A DNA stretch of 64,000 nucleotides from Brachyspira pilosicoli (GCF_036997485.1 NZ_JAWLPU010000001.1:1116001-1180000), one strand, 5' to 3'; counted from the stretch's first letter, positions 34,539 through 43,937 are shown. Numbers and translations are program-made. Notes: generated from the sequence alone by a model not told the origin.

Positions 34539-35630
34539 ATGAATAAAAAAATTTTATACTGCAATAAAAATGAATACCCTGCTTTTCCTTCTATAGTGAA
34601 ATTAGAAAAAGATAAATATTTAGTGAGTTTTAGACTTGCTCCAAAAAATAAAAAAAATTATTCTCATCTTCATTCTTTAAGTAAAGCTATTGTATTGACT
34701 TATTATAAAGGCAAAATAATTAATACTACAGAAATAGCCAAAGAAGATGAAGCAGCAAAACAAGATGTGCAGCTTTTTAGAGTTGATGATAACACTATAA
34801 TTGCCTACTATTTTAGATATACTTTTCACCCGCAAAGCGAAATTGATTTATTAAAAGAAAATACTTTTTTGGAATATAATAATACAATAGCATTATTAAG
34901 CGGTATAGGGTACTGTATTAGTTATGATAATGGTAAAACTTTTTCAAAGGCTAATACTATTGTATTAAAAAATGGAATGAAAAACTTTGCGGTAAGAGGC
35001 AGCATGGTTAAAGTAAATAATGAAATACTTATGCCTATATATGCTTACAAAAAATATATAAACAAAAATAATTCTAAGTATCAATGCTATATTATATATA
35101 CTAAAGATTTAATTAATTGGGATATAAAGAGTTTTTTGTGTGAAACTGAATATAGAAAAATTGAAAATAAAAAAAGCAAAATAGAATATGTTGAACCTTC
35201 ACTTATATATTATAATAATATATTATGGGCATTTATAAGAACGCATGTTAATAATGAATATGCTTTTACTTCTTTAAGTTATTCTCTGGACAATGGAAAG
35301 AGTTTTACTAAGCCTCATTTTACGAATATTAAAGGCTATCCTTTGCATCCTTTAAAGATTGATGATGAGAGAATTTTATTAACTTATGGATACAGATTAA
35401 AGCCTTATGGGGTTAGAGCAATTTTACTAAACGACTTGAATGATTTAAAAAATTACTCTGATTATGATATACAAAAAAAAGAGATAATTATAGAAGATAA
35501 AATGAAAAGTACTGATTGCGGTTATCCTTGGTGTGCTAATAACAACAACAGTATATATTGTGTTTACTATGGATATGATAATAGAGATAAAATAAGAAAA
35601 ATATTTTTAACTGTATTTACTTTAGATTAA
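34539..35630 (+). CDS. Sialidase-fold (BNR/Asp-box) protein without signal peptide
   Basis: The 363-residue protein shows the hallmarks of a six-bladed sialidase-type propeller. Asp-boxes occur at SYDNGKTF (about residues 128-135) and SLDNGKSF (about 248-255). An early arginine is in YLVSFRLAP, a Glu is in EYVEPSLIYY, an arginine is in WAFIRTH, and GYPLHPLKI and the late DCGYPWC complete the pattern. Exo-sialidases and related glycosidases share this plan. The lack of a signal peptide suggests a cytoplasmic enzyme, perhaps acting on imported sugars; the substrate is uncertain. The mosaic repeat ends directly upstream and there is no clear RBS. Confidence 0.7.
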   Translation: MNKKILYCNKNEYPAFPSIVKLEKDKYLVSFRLAPKNKKNYSHLHSLSKAIVLTYYKGKIINTTEIAKEDEAAKQDVQLFRVDDNTIIAYYFRYTFHPQSEIDLLKENTFLEYNNTIALLSGIGYCISYDNGKTFSKANTIVLKNGMKNFAVRGSMVKVNNEILMPIYAYKKYINKNNSKYQCYIIYTKDLINWDIKSFLCETEYRKIENKKSKIEYVEPSLIYYNNILWAFIRTHVNNEYAFTSLSYSLDNGKSFTKPHFTNIKGYPLHPLKIDDERILLTYGYRLKPYGVRAILLNDLNDLKNYSDYDIQKKEIIIEDKMKSTDCGYPWCANNNNSIYCVYYGYDNRDKIRKIFLTVFTLD

Positions 35631-35670
35631 AAATATAGTAGACTTTGTTTTAATATAGGGAGAGAGATTT

Positions 35671-36093
35671 ATGGACGATAAAGATATAATGAACCCTGAA
35701 ATCTATGAGATAAAACCAGATAATTGGGAAGTTTTAGAAGATGATAAAAATATTAGCTATAGGCTTCTTGCTTATAAATTATCATCTTGGAGTGAAGATA
35801 CTCATTTAATAGTAAATGTTAATAAAGAAAATAAAACTATTATAATTAATTGGAATAGTAAAGATTTTGTATTTCCTTCTCATAAAGCTTTTTTTAGGTT
35901 TGATGATGATTTGCCTGATAATTTAGATTGTAAGGCAACAGAAGATAAACTTTCTTCTATTATATTAGACAGCGATTATGTTTATGAGAGTTTGCTTAAT
36001 CATAAACTTCTTATAGTAAGAGCATCGCTTGAAAAAAGTAAAACTACAAGAGTTTTTAATATTTCAAAGTTTGCAGAAGTTGTAAGAAAGTAA
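35671..36093 (+). CDS. Hypothetical protein with VasI/TagO-like domain
   Basis: This 140-residue soluble protein has no signal peptide. The pattern is LIVNVNKENKTIIINW, then FFRFDDDLPD, then a helix, then LLIVRASLEKSKTTRVFNIS and FAEVV. It follows the plan of the VasI/TagO domain: a strand with a W after two short strands, an RxD motif, and a final F-x-x-S-x-F/L strand. VasI proteins were named from type VI secretion loci, but the domain also occurs elsewhere and no T6SS gene is seen here. GGGAGAGA lies upstream of the ATG. It follows the sialidase-fold gene by 40 bases and is probably in one transcript with it. Confidence 0.45.
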   Translation: MDDKDIMNPEIYEIKPDNWEVLEDDKNISYRLLAYKLSSWSEDTHLIVNVNKENKTIIINWNSKDFVFPSHKAFFRFDDDLPDNLDCKATEDKLSSIILDSDYVYESLLNHKLLIVRASLEKSKTTRVFNISKFAEVVRK

Positions 36094-36289
36094 GTGATAG
36101 TAAATAAATATACTTACAAATAAAATATAAAATCATAAAATACTATTTAACAAATTAAAATTCATTTAATTTATTTATATATATTTGAATTATAATAACA
36201 TCAAAAATAAAAAATATCTTAATTTATTATTTACTTTAAAATCATTTATGATATAACTTCATTATTAATCATTATAATAAAGGATTGTT

Positions 36290-39200
36290 ATGGATTTAGA
36301 AAAGAAATTGGAAGAATTTTATAGAGATGTAAGAATGCCTATGAAGCAGGCTGAAGCTAGTAGAAATTTTACATCAATACCTATTTGGGGACTTTCATTA
36401 GCTTATAAAATGAATGATATAATTAAATGCTACTGTGAAATAGAAGAAGATAATAAAGAATTAAAAGACAGATACAAACACTTATTAAAAATATATTATT
36501 ATAATGAATATAAGGAAAAAGATTACAGAGAAAGTTTTGTAATTCCCCATTTAATATTATTTGGAAATTTAGAAAAAGCATTACAAAATATAAATTACAG
36601 CACCTATGAATCAGATAAATGCAGACAAATGTATTTTCAAAGACCTATACATAAAATATTTGAATTATTAAATCAATATTTTAATAAAGAGTTTACTGAA
36701 TATGTTAATAAATATGTAGATATAATAAATTCTAAAGATGCAGAAAAAACATTTAAAGATATGAATAGAGATGCAGTTATACCATTATTTGCATTATGTA
36801 CTATGGCAAACACTGAAGATAAATATGTAGATATTATTATCAAAGCATTAGATTATATGCCCAATAAACTTGATGCTTTAAATGTTATTGGTCCTATTAT
36901 AAATAAACATAAATCATTAAGAGATAAATTTGTAGAAATAAATGATGACTCTTTAATTATAGATATTGGTATAGAGTTTGGGCACTATTTTCATATACTA
37001 GCTTTTTCAGATAAAGATAAAATGATTGATAAAATATATAAAGATCTTGATTTTCCAAATTATTTTTCAGTTATTGCTAAATATTTTGAAGATTACTTTA
37101 ATATACGTAAAATACATAACTTCAAAAAACTTTATTTAAATGATAAAGAGGCTTTTTATAAATTATATAATCTTTTAAAATTAGAAAAATACATAACAAG
37201 GAGAAATATAAAAATTATATTTATTTTATTTAGTGCAATTTTACTAGAGCATAATGATAATAATTTTGATTTAGAAACATTTAAATTATGCTATCAAATA
37301 ATACCTAGTATAATTTTAAAATGCTTAAAAAAAGAAGGCAAAAGAGATATTAAGAAAATATCTGATAATATTAAAAATTTAGAAGATGTATTTGATAAAG
37401 ATAAAAATAAAACATTTAATAATTTAATAGACTATTACACAGGAAAAAAATCTTCAGACATGCTTTACAGATTTAGAGCAACTTATCCTGAAATTAGTTT
37501 GAATACAGATATAATGTATGTATTTGCATTATTTAATTTTGAAGATTTATGCGAAGAAACAAAATCATCAAAAAAATTCTGTATAGATGTATTAAAACAT
37601 TTAACCATACAGCTTGGAATTAGAAAGTACATAGAAACTCAATATGCCCTAACTTCAAAAACATTCAGAGAAATTGTTGATTCGCTTATAAATAATGAAG
37701 AATTAAATATAACATTAAAAGAAGTACTTCTTTCATACTATTATGATTATGGTAATTACTATGTGCCGCCTCCATCATTATATAATGATTTAACAGATGA
37801 AAAAGATAATACAAAAACTTTAAAAGATTTATTAATAGAAAATTACAGTGAAGAATTAAAAAATATATTAGATGATACAAATTTCATTAAAAAAGAATTA
37901 AGCAATGAAAAATTGGCTATTTTAGATATATTAAAATGGGCATATAATCCTAGTTTCAATTATAATAATTTTGAATTAGTTTATACAGTTCTTGAAAGCA
38001 CTAAAAAAGTAGAAGTTAAAAGAGTTTGTTTAAAAATCATATCTAATAATGAAAATATAACAAGGGAATATGTTGAAAAAGCTATTGATAAGGTAAGAGC
38101 TTCAGATTTAAAAGGAGCTTTAAAAACAATACTCAAAAATTGGAACTTAAAAAAATACGGCGATAAATTTAATAGTATTGATGAAGCAATTGAATTTATT
38201 AATACATACTATAATACAAGCTATGAAAACAGTATTAAGTTTTTAGAGAATCTCAAATTAGATAAAGTATTATATAAAAATGGAAATAAGGCAGATGAAA
38301 GAATTATTAAATATATTTTAATGGAGTATATGAATCTAACAGAGCCTGCAAGACTTAAAGACTGTGATATGCTTGCTGATTTATTAGAAACTAACTCTTT
38401 TGAAAAAGTATTAAATGATATATTTGATTATTGGAAAGATACTAATTATGACAGTAAGGAAAAAAATATTTTAATGCCTTACTGTATATACTCTGATAAT
38501 TCAAAAATAGATGCAGTATATACATTAATAAAAGAATTTGCTAAAGGTTCAAGAACTATATTGGGAGCATTTATTGTAAAATGCATTGCATTAAACGGCA
38601 AAAATTATGCTTTAATATTGATTGATAATCTAACAAGAAAAGCACCTACTGCCAAAATTAAAGAAACAGCAAATGAAACTATGAAAAATGCTGCAGAGAT
38701 TTTAGGTATTTCTACCGATGAACTTTCTGACATAATTATTCCTGATTTTGGTTTTGACAGAAAAGGAAATAAAGTTCTAAGTTATGGAGGAGAAGCAAAG
38801 AGAACATTTACTTTAAATATAGATAATAATTTAGAATTAACGATTAAAGATGATGAAAAAAATAAAATCATAAAATCACTTCCAGCACCAAACAGCAAAG
38901 ATGATAAGGCAGCAGCAGACTTAATTAAAAAAGAATTTAGTACTCTAAAAAAAGAAATAAAAACTTTAATACAATCTCAAAAAATAAGACTTCAAAAAGT
39001 TTTAATGAACGGCAGAAAATGGAGTTATGAGAGTTTTAAGAATGTATTTGTTAATAATAGCATTATGAATATATTTGCCTTAAAATTAATTTGGGGTGTT
39101 TATGATGATGATAATAAATTAATTAAAAGTTTCAGATATATGGAAGACGGCACTTTCAATACTGCCGATGAAGAAGAATATAAACTTGAAGATACAAACA

Positions 39201-39682
39201 AAAAAAATATTAGTTTAGTTCACCCTATGGAATTAGATGAAAATACTTTAAATAAATGGCAACAGCAATTATCAGATTATGAAATTACTCAGCCTATAGA
39301 TCAGCTTAATTTTTCATCTGAAACTTTTGAAACTATAAAAGAAAAAGATATTCAAAATGATGAGCTAACTTCATTTGACGGAGTAACCGTTAAAGTAGGA
39401 ACTTTGATGTCGCTTGCAAATAAATATGATTTTGAAAGAGGAGAAACAGAAGACGGCGGAGGCTACAGTGAATATATTTTGAAAGATAGTTATTTACAAA
39501 TTTCAGTACATATAACATTTGACTATATATATTTTGGAATTGAGCCTGATGAAGATGTTAATTTAAATAATATTATTTTCTATGATGAAAGCGATGAGAT
39601 TCAACCTGTAAAAACTAATCCTTTAAAATTAAATCAAAGGTTTGTTAATTCTGTTTATAATATAGTAAAGAATAATATATAA
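36290..39682 (+). CDS. DUF4132 (MolR-like) large protein
   Basis: The 1130-residue soluble protein is mostly helical, with a repeat-like central part. The DUF4132 module lies near the C-terminus (about residues 880-1060). Its marks are a helix ending in QKIRLQKVLMNGRKW, then LKLIWGVYDDDNKLIKSFRY, then a Glu/Asp-rich strand pair and SLVHPMELDE. In E. coli the family member is MolR/YehI, next to a MoxR-type ATPase, a DUF5682 protein, a vWA protein and a SWIM protein. Function is not established. An AAGGA RBS lies upstream. The gene stands alone and is followed by a terminator. Confidence 0.75.
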   Translation: MDLEKKLEEFYRDVRMPMKQAEASRNFTSIPIWGLSLAYKMNDIIKCYCEIEEDNKELKDRYKHLLKIYYYNEYKEKDYRESFVIPHLILFGNLEKALQNINYSTYESDKCRQMYFQRPIHKIFELLNQYFNKEFTEYVNKYVDIINSKDAEKTFKDMNRDAVIPLFALCTMANTEDKYVDIIIKALDYMPNKLDALNVIGPIINKHKSLRDKFVEINDDSLIIDIGIEFGHYFHILAFSDKDKMIDKIYKDLDFPNYFSVIAKYFEDYFNIRKIHNFKKLYLNDKEAFYKLYNLLKLEKYITRRNIKIIFILFSAILLEHNDNNFDLETFKLCYQIIPSIILKCLKKEGKRDIKKISDNIKNLEDVFDKDKNKTFNNLIDYYTGKKSSDMLYRFRATYPEISLNTDIMYVFALFNFEDLCEETKSSKKFCIDVLKHLTIQLGIRKYIETQYALTSKTFREIVDSLINNEELNITLKEVLLSYYYDYGNYYVPPPSLYNDLTDEKDNTKTLKDLLIENYSEELKNILDDTNFIKKELSNEKLAILDILKWAYNPSFNYNNFELVYTVLESTKKVEVKRVCLKIISNNENITREYVEKAIDKVRASDLKGALKTILKNWNLKKYGDKFNSIDEAIEFINTYYNTSYENSIKFLENLKLDKVLYKNGNKADERIIKYILMEYMNLTEPARLKDCDMLADLLETNSFEKVLNDIFDYWKDTNYDSKEKNILMPYCIYSDNSKIDAVYTLIKEFAKGSRTILGAFIVKCIALNGKNYALILIDNLTRKAPTAKIKETANETMKNAAEILGISTDELSDIIIPDFGFDRKGNKVLSYGGEAKRTFTLNIDNNLELTIKDDEKNKIIKSLPAPNSKDDKAAADLIKKEFSTLKKEIKTLIQSQKIRLQKVLMNGRKWSYESFKNVFVNNSIMNIFALKLIWGVYDDDNKLIKSFRYMEDGTFNTADEEEYKLEDTNKKNISLVHPMELDENTLNKWQQQLSDYEITQPIDQLNFSSETFETIKEKDIQNDELTSFDGVTVKVGTLMSLANKYDFERGETEDGGGYSEYILKDSYLQISVHITFDYIYFGIEPDEDVNLNNIIFYDESDEIQPVKTNPLKLNQRFVNSVYNIVKNNI

Positions 39683-39703
39683 AAAATAATAAAAAGTAGT
39701 ACA

Positions 39704-39750
39704 TAAAAAAGGCATTAAATTTATATATAAAAAAATTAATGCCTTTTTAT
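39704..39750. terminator. Bidirectional terminator between DUF4132 and M42 peptidase genes
   Basis: The arms AAAAAGGCATTAA and TTAATGCCTTTTT pair around an AT-only loop. A-rich and T-rich flanks on both sides let it serve both convergent genes. Confidence 0.8.
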
Positions 39751-39767
39751 GAATGATTTATAAAAAA

Positions 39768-40838
39768 TTAAAACTCTTTTATTTTTTCACTATTTAAAGT
39801 TTTTATTAATGCTTTAGCTATCTCTATAGAAGCAACTACATCATCATAAGAAGCATAACAATAATGACTATGAGCATATCTCGTAGCAACACCCAAAACA
39901 ACACTAGGACTTCCAAAATTAGTTTTATGATATATTGCACCATTAGTAGAGCCTTTTTCACGCACTATTACTTGATGAGCAATATTGTTTTGTTTTGCTA
40001 TATTTATAGTGTATTTATTTAATCTTGGGTTTGTAATCATGCCTCCGTCTATTACTCTAAGCTGAGAGCCTTTTCCAATAGCTCCATGTGCTCTCTCTCC
40101 ATAATAAAAAGTATCATCAGCAGGTGAGCCCTCAAATACTATAACTAAATCAGGCTTTACTTTGTTAGCTGCCACAGAAGCTCCTCTTGCCCCAACTTCC
40201 TCTTGAGCTGTCATCATACCAACCAAATTAACATCTAATTTCTCGTCTTTTAATGCTTTTAAAGTCTCTATCACACATACAGCACCAACTCTGTTGTCTA
40301 TAGCCTTAGCACAAAAACTTTTAGTTCTCTCATCATATCTGAAATCAACATCTGGTACAATAGGGTCTCCTATGCATATTCCAAATATATCTTCTGTTTC
40401 TTTTTTAGTTCTAGTACCCACATCAATATACATATCTTTTAATGTAGGCAATTTTTTTCTGTCTTCATCTGTCATAAAATGGGGCGGCTTTGAACCTATA
40501 ACACCTTTAACATGCTCCCCACTTGATGATTTTACCACCACAGAATTTGATACAATGTTTGGTATATGCCAGCCTCCAAGAGGTATAAAAGATAAAGTTC
40601 CATTTTCATTTATATGCTCTACCATAAAACCAAGTTCATCTATATGGCAGTCTAATCCTACTATAGGTTTGCTTTTGTCAATATTTTTTAAACCTAAATA
40701 CAAATTATTAATAGAATCTCTTTCACTATCTATAAAATTTGCTTTTTCTCTTATAACATTTATTACATCATCTTCAAAACCTGATGGTCCGAATGCATTA
40801 GTTAAATCTTTTAATAATGTTATTATATTATTATCCAT
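39768..40838 (-). CDS. M42-family metallo-aminopeptidase
   Basis: The 356-residue protein is a cytoplasmic dizinc aminopeptidase of the M42 (tetrahedral aminopeptidase/glutamyl aminopeptidase) family. Motifs in order are: FGPSGFEDDV at the start, GLDCHIDELGFMV (metal His and Asp), AIDNRVGAVC (bridging Asp), TAQEEVGARGA (catalytic Glu pair), EGSPADD and a final histidine in HSHYCYA. It probably recycles peptides. An AGGA RBS precedes the ATG. Older annotations of this family as endoglucanase are misleading. Confidence 0.9.
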   Translation of the reverse strand: MDNNIITLLKDLTNAFGPSGFEDDVINVIREKANFIDSERDSINNLYLGLKNIDKSKPIVGLDCHIDELGFMVEHINENGTLSFIPLGGWHIPNIVSNSVVVKSSSGEHVKGVIGSKPPHFMTDEDRKKLPTLKDMYIDVGTRTKKETEDIFGICIGDPIVPDVDFRYDERTKSFCAKAIDNRVGAVCVIETLKALKDEKLDVNLVGMMTAQEEVGARGASVAANKVKPDLVIVFEGSPADDTFYYGERAHGAIGKGSQLRVIDGGMITNPRLNKYTINIAKQNNIAHQVIVREKGSTNGAIYHKTNFGSPSVVLGVATRYAHSHYCYASYDDVVASIEIAKALIKTLNSEKIKEF

Positions 40839-41008
40839 AAAAAATCCTGAAATAAATTTATGATTAATGATAAATCATTTAAATAAAATATCAATATCTT
40901 GTTAATATAATATGTATTAATTTATTTTTTTGATAATTTGATTTTTTAAAATAGTTATTTCTGAAATATGAATTTAAAACTACAATCTAATTTTATAAAA
41001 TCTGTATT

Positions 41009-41046
41009 AAAAAGAGGTATTAAATTACTTTAATACCTCTTTTTAT
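41009..41046 (-). terminator. Terminator of the DUF3793-flavodoxin operon
   Basis: The arms AAAGAGGTATTAAA and TTTAATACCTCTTT pair perfectly around a small loop, with a U-run on the minus strand. It lies four bases after the flavodoxin stop. Confidence 0.85.
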
Positions 41047-41049
41047 TTT

Positions 41050-41481
41050 TTATGCCTTAGCTAATTCTTCACCTAATTTAATGCATTCATTAATTGCATT
41101 ATCATCTGGAGTAAGATTTGTAATTAAACCATCTTTTATTAAAGAAGCTCCTGTACTCTTTACGTCTTCCTGCCAATTTCTCATCCATTCACCATCGCCC
41201 CAATCATAAGAGCCAAATAAAGCTATCTTTTTATTGGAAAGCTTATCTCTTATTGCATCATAAAAAGGCTGAAACTCGGATTCTTCTAAAACTTCAGCCC
41301 CCATAGCAGGACAGCCTAACGCTAATTTTGAATAATTATCTATATCTGAAGTATTAAAATTAGATACGCTAAATGTATCAACCTCTCCTCCAGATTTTTT
41401 AATGCCTTTTTCTACATTTTGTGCCATAAGCTCAGTATTGCCTGTAGCACTCCAATATATTACAGCTATTTTATCACTCAT
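41050..41481 (-). CDS. Flavodoxin
   Basis: I use the second ATG (41481, 143 residues), which has GGGGG eight bases upstream; the first lies four codons earlier. The FMN phosphate loop is IYWSATGNTELMA (about residues 8-20). The two ring-stacking loops are LGCPAMGAE and SYDWGDGEW, with a W/Y next to the flavin. Short-chain flavodoxins carry electrons in place of ferredoxin when iron is scarce. It is the second gene of an operon with DUF3793, under a promoter with two dyad operators, which supports control by metal or redox state. Confidence 0.92.
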   Translation of the reverse strand: MSDKIAVIYWSATGNTELMAQNVEKGIKKSGGEVDTFSVSNFNTSDIDNYSKLALGCPAMGAEVLEESEFQPFYDAIRDKLSNKKIALFGSYDWGDGEWMRNWQEDVKSTGASLIKDGLITNLTPDDNAINECIKLGEELAKA

Positions 41482-41505
41482 TTTATCCCCCATAAATTTA
41501 ATATT

Positions 41506-42090
41506 TTATTTACTGTAAGCATACTCTTTATAATCATCCATTATCTCCAATATTCCCTTCCCATTTAAAAATGTAGTTGTATAAAAATCTCTGCATCTAT
41601 TATAGCTTTCGAAAGTTTTTATAGCTTCATTTTTATTATGATATACTTTCCAGTATCCAGCGTATAAACTATTTTTCCCATAATTATTTATAAAGCCGTA
41701 TATATCCATAAGAGGATATCCTAAAAATATACCTATCTCATGAGGAAAATCTTTATTATACTGCATCCTATCTTTTAATAGTTCGATACACTTATATAGA
41801 TTTTTCTCTTCATATCCATAATCTTCTAAAAAATCAAAAATCTCATCATTAAAAATGTATTCCTCAAGCCTTTTTTTGTCATAAACATAAACTATCACTT
41901 TATTATCATAATCTTTTATAATAGACACATTTATATTGCGGCTGTTTAATATTTTATTGTATGATGCTATTTTTTTGTAAACATCTTTTTTAGAGTTGTA
42001 TTGATATGTAAAGATGTTTGCTATTTTTATACCAGAAAGTGTTGGTGCACAGTGGTTAATAATCAATGTATCAAAATTATGCTCTTTCAT
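41506..42090 (-). CDS. DUF3793 family protein
   Basis: This 194-residue protein has the family signatures IINHCAPTLSGIKIANIF (residues 9-26), FPHEIGIFLGYPLMDIYGFI (about 115-134) and GYWKVYHN. DUF3793 genes are often found beside flavodoxin genes in gut anaerobes; function is unknown. The conserved Cys, His and acidic residues could bind metal, which I infer only. The start codon lies only nine bases past the -10 box and one base past a dyad operator. The mRNA is therefore probably leaderless, and no RBS is present. Flavodoxin follows after 24 bases. Confidence 0.85.
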   Translation of the reverse strand: MKEHNFDTLIINHCAPTLSGIKIANIFTYQYNSKKDVYKKIASYNKILNSRNINVSIIKDYDNKVIVYVYDKKRLEEYIFNDEIFDFLEDYGYEEKNLYKCIELLKDRMQYNKDFPHEIGIFLGYPLMDIYGFINNYGKNSLYAGYWKVYHNKNEAIKTFESYNRCRDFYTTTFLNGKGILEIMDDYKEYAYSK

Positions 42091-42091
42091 T

Positions 42092-42150
42092 GTTAGAGTA
42101 TTCTAACATATATTTTAAAATTGTCAATAGTTTTGTTAGTATATTCTAAC
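42092..42150 (-). promoter_or_regulatory. Promoter with two dyad operators, DUF3793-flavodoxin operon
   Basis: On the minus strand -35 is TTGACA (42127-42122) and -10 is TAGAAT (42105-42100), preceded by an extended TG, with a 16-base spacer. GTTAGAATACTCTAAC (42107-42092) covers the -10 box. GTTAGAATATACTAAC (42150-42135) lies just upstream of the -35 box. The half-site TTAG...CTAA resembles DtxR/MntR-type boxes, so metal-dependent repression is likely but unproven. Confidence 0.75.
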
Positions 42151-42182
42151 TTTTTAACGGTTTTTTAAATATACCAAAAATA

Positions 42183-43106
42183 TTATATAAAACTTATTAT
42201 AACACATAGTATTAATGATATTATTATTTGCAATGATAAAAAACCTGATATGAGTTTATTAACTTTTTCATTATCACTATACATTAGTAATATAAAAGGT
42301 GAAGGAGATAAAAAATATATAATCATAGATTTTATAAAAATTATATTAATATTTATAATTTTAGAGATAACAAATAAAGTTAGAGAGATTAATACTGCCA
42401 TAGTAGCAAATCTTACAAAGAATAATTTAATAGCTTTTTTAAATATATTTGGTTTAAATTCAAGTTCAGCCCCTATGCATAATAATATCATAGGAGATAG
42501 TGGTTCTGTTAAAAAGGATATTATTCTGTTATATGTTCCTAAGAAATTTGAATTATCTATTTTTTCACCAAGATTAAATAATGCACCTATTATACCTAAA
42601 ATAAGGCTTATTATTATTGGGCTTTTTATTATAGAGTTTATTATTTGTTTTGTATTTTGTTTTTTTCCTGATATCAAAGTTAAACCTGTTGTAACTACAG
42701 TAAAAACGAATATATTATTTACCATATCTATTTGTATTATTGGAAATAGATTATCTTTTCCTATTATTATATTAAGTATAGCTAATGCAAACATTCCGCT
42801 TTCAATGCAAGTATTAGTATATGGTATATATTTTTTTATATCATCGCTGAATAATGGTCTATACAAAAATCCTAATAAATATGCTGCAAATATTATTATA
42901 AATCCTGCTGCTATTAATACTATAGAATCTTTATTAAATGTGCCATAAATAAGTATATTAAAAAAAGTGAAGGGAAGAAATAAATTAACTGCTAAATTTT
43001 TTATAGTTTTTATTCCATCACTGCTAATGATATTTATTTGTTTTAATATTTTACCTAATGCTATTAAAATAAATATTGGAAGTATTAATTCTATGATAGT
43101 ATACAT
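42183..43106 (-). CDS. AEC-family (auxin efflux carrier-like) transporter
   Basis: This 307-residue protein has about ten membrane segments in two five-helix halves. It starts with LILPIFILIALGKILKQINII and a polar NLAVNLFLPFTFFN break typical of the family. The second half has EPLSPMILLCIGAEL and the late SPSPFILLMYS. AEC members export organic acids such as malate or amino-acid-like anions; the substrate here is unknown. AACGGA serves as RBS. It lies upstream of the DUF3793 operon on the same strand, but that operon has its own promoter. Confidence 0.85.
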   Translation of the reverse strand: MYTIIELILPIFILIALGKILKQINIISSDGIKTIKNLAVNLFLPFTFFNILIYGTFNKDSIVLIAAGFIIIFAAYLLGFLYRPLFSDDIKKYIPYTNTCIESGMFALAILNIIIGKDNLFPIIQIDMVNNIFVFTVVTTGLTLISGKKQNTKQIINSIIKSPIIISLILGIIGALFNLGEKIDNSNFLGTYNRIISFLTEPLSPMILLCIGAELEFKPNIFKKAIKLFFVRFATMAVLISLTLFVISKIININIIFIKSMIIYFLSPSPFILLMYSDNEKVNKLISGFLSLQIIISLILCVIISFI

Positions 43107-43204
43107 TTTGATTTCCGTTAATACTTTTTCTATAATATTATAACATAAAAATTATTAATTTTTAAACATAAAAAACTAAAGTTATAAACTATATTTTTAA
43201 ATAA

Positions 43205-43319
43205 AATTTCTTTTATCGTGTGTACTTCTTTAAGGGCAAAGTCCTGTAAATAATTAAAATAAAAGAGCTAAAAATTTGTCAGTACATATTAAAACAATAG
43301 TTTTCTATCAACTTTTTTA
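43205..43319 (+). repeat. GC-rich intergenic mosaic repeat, copy 9 (fragment)
   Basis: Only the block GGGCAAAGTCCTGTAAATAATTAAAATAAAA (by position 43234-43264) and bits of the AT-rich ends remain. It is opposite in direction to both flanking genes. Confidence 0.55.
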
Positions 43320-43937
43320 TTACTTATTTAAAATAATATATATATCACATAAATAAGCATCAAGTTTTGTTTCATCAATAAACTTAGGATTAGTTTTTAT
43401 ATCTTCATCTTTTATTATAAAGTATTTTAGCCCTATTTTATTAAAAAGTTTTTCTCTAACCATATCATTATTTTTTACTTTTTCTTTTAGTGTTTCAGTA
43501 TCTCCAAAATGTCCTTTACCATGATATTCTATTACAGCAACAGGTTCATTTATTTTATTTCCTCTTTTATATGTTATTAAATAATCACAATAAAAATCTC
43601 TGAATGTTCTCCAAGCATAAGAATCTTCATCAGACTTTAAAAATGCTTTGAAAGATACTTGAGGATGTACATTATAATCTTTAAATGCTTTCACCATAGA
43701 ATAAAATATTTTAGTTTCTTCTATGTTCATGATTTTTTTAGTAGATATATTTCCAGTTTCCATATCATGGAGTCTTTGCTCTGTTATGTCTTTTGTTTGG
43801 TATTCATATTTTTTATTATAATTATTATATCTTTTATTATAGTTTCTATATTCTCTATAGTAATTAGAATCTCTTCTTTTAAAGAAAAATATAAATATTA
43901 CAATTAATATAAAAATTAATCCAATTAAACTTTCCAT
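43320..43937 (-). CDS. DUF2726 (restriction-endonuclease-fold) membrane-anchored protein
   Basis: I use the ATG at 43937 (205 residues) with GGAG nine bases upstream, not the TTG at 43952. One membrane helix (about residues 4-20) precedes an Asn/Tyr/Arg-rich linker (YREYRNYNKRYNNYNKKYEY). A DUF2726 domain follows (about 65-200), with the acidic strand FYCDYLITYKRG, then VAVIEYHGKGHFGD and a final IKDED. The order D...E-x-H/K is that of PD-(D/E)XK-like folds; whether it is catalytic is unknown. The RBS TTGGAG is typical of the window. Confidence 0.75.
   Translation of the reverse strand: MESLIGLIFILIVIFIFFFKRRDSNYYREYRNYNKRYNNYNKKYEYQTKDITEQRLHDMETGNISTKKIMNIEETKIFYSMVKAFKDYNVHPQVSFKAFLKSDEDSYAWRTFRDFYCDYLITYKRGNKINEPVAVIEYHGKGHFGDTETLKEKVKNNDMVREKLFNKIGLKYFIIKDEDIKTNPKFIDETKLDAYLCDIYIILNK

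Noticed and set aside
35671-36093. Type VI secretion locus marked by a VasI-like protein
   Set aside because: No Tss component is present in the window, and the domain is known outside T6SS loci.
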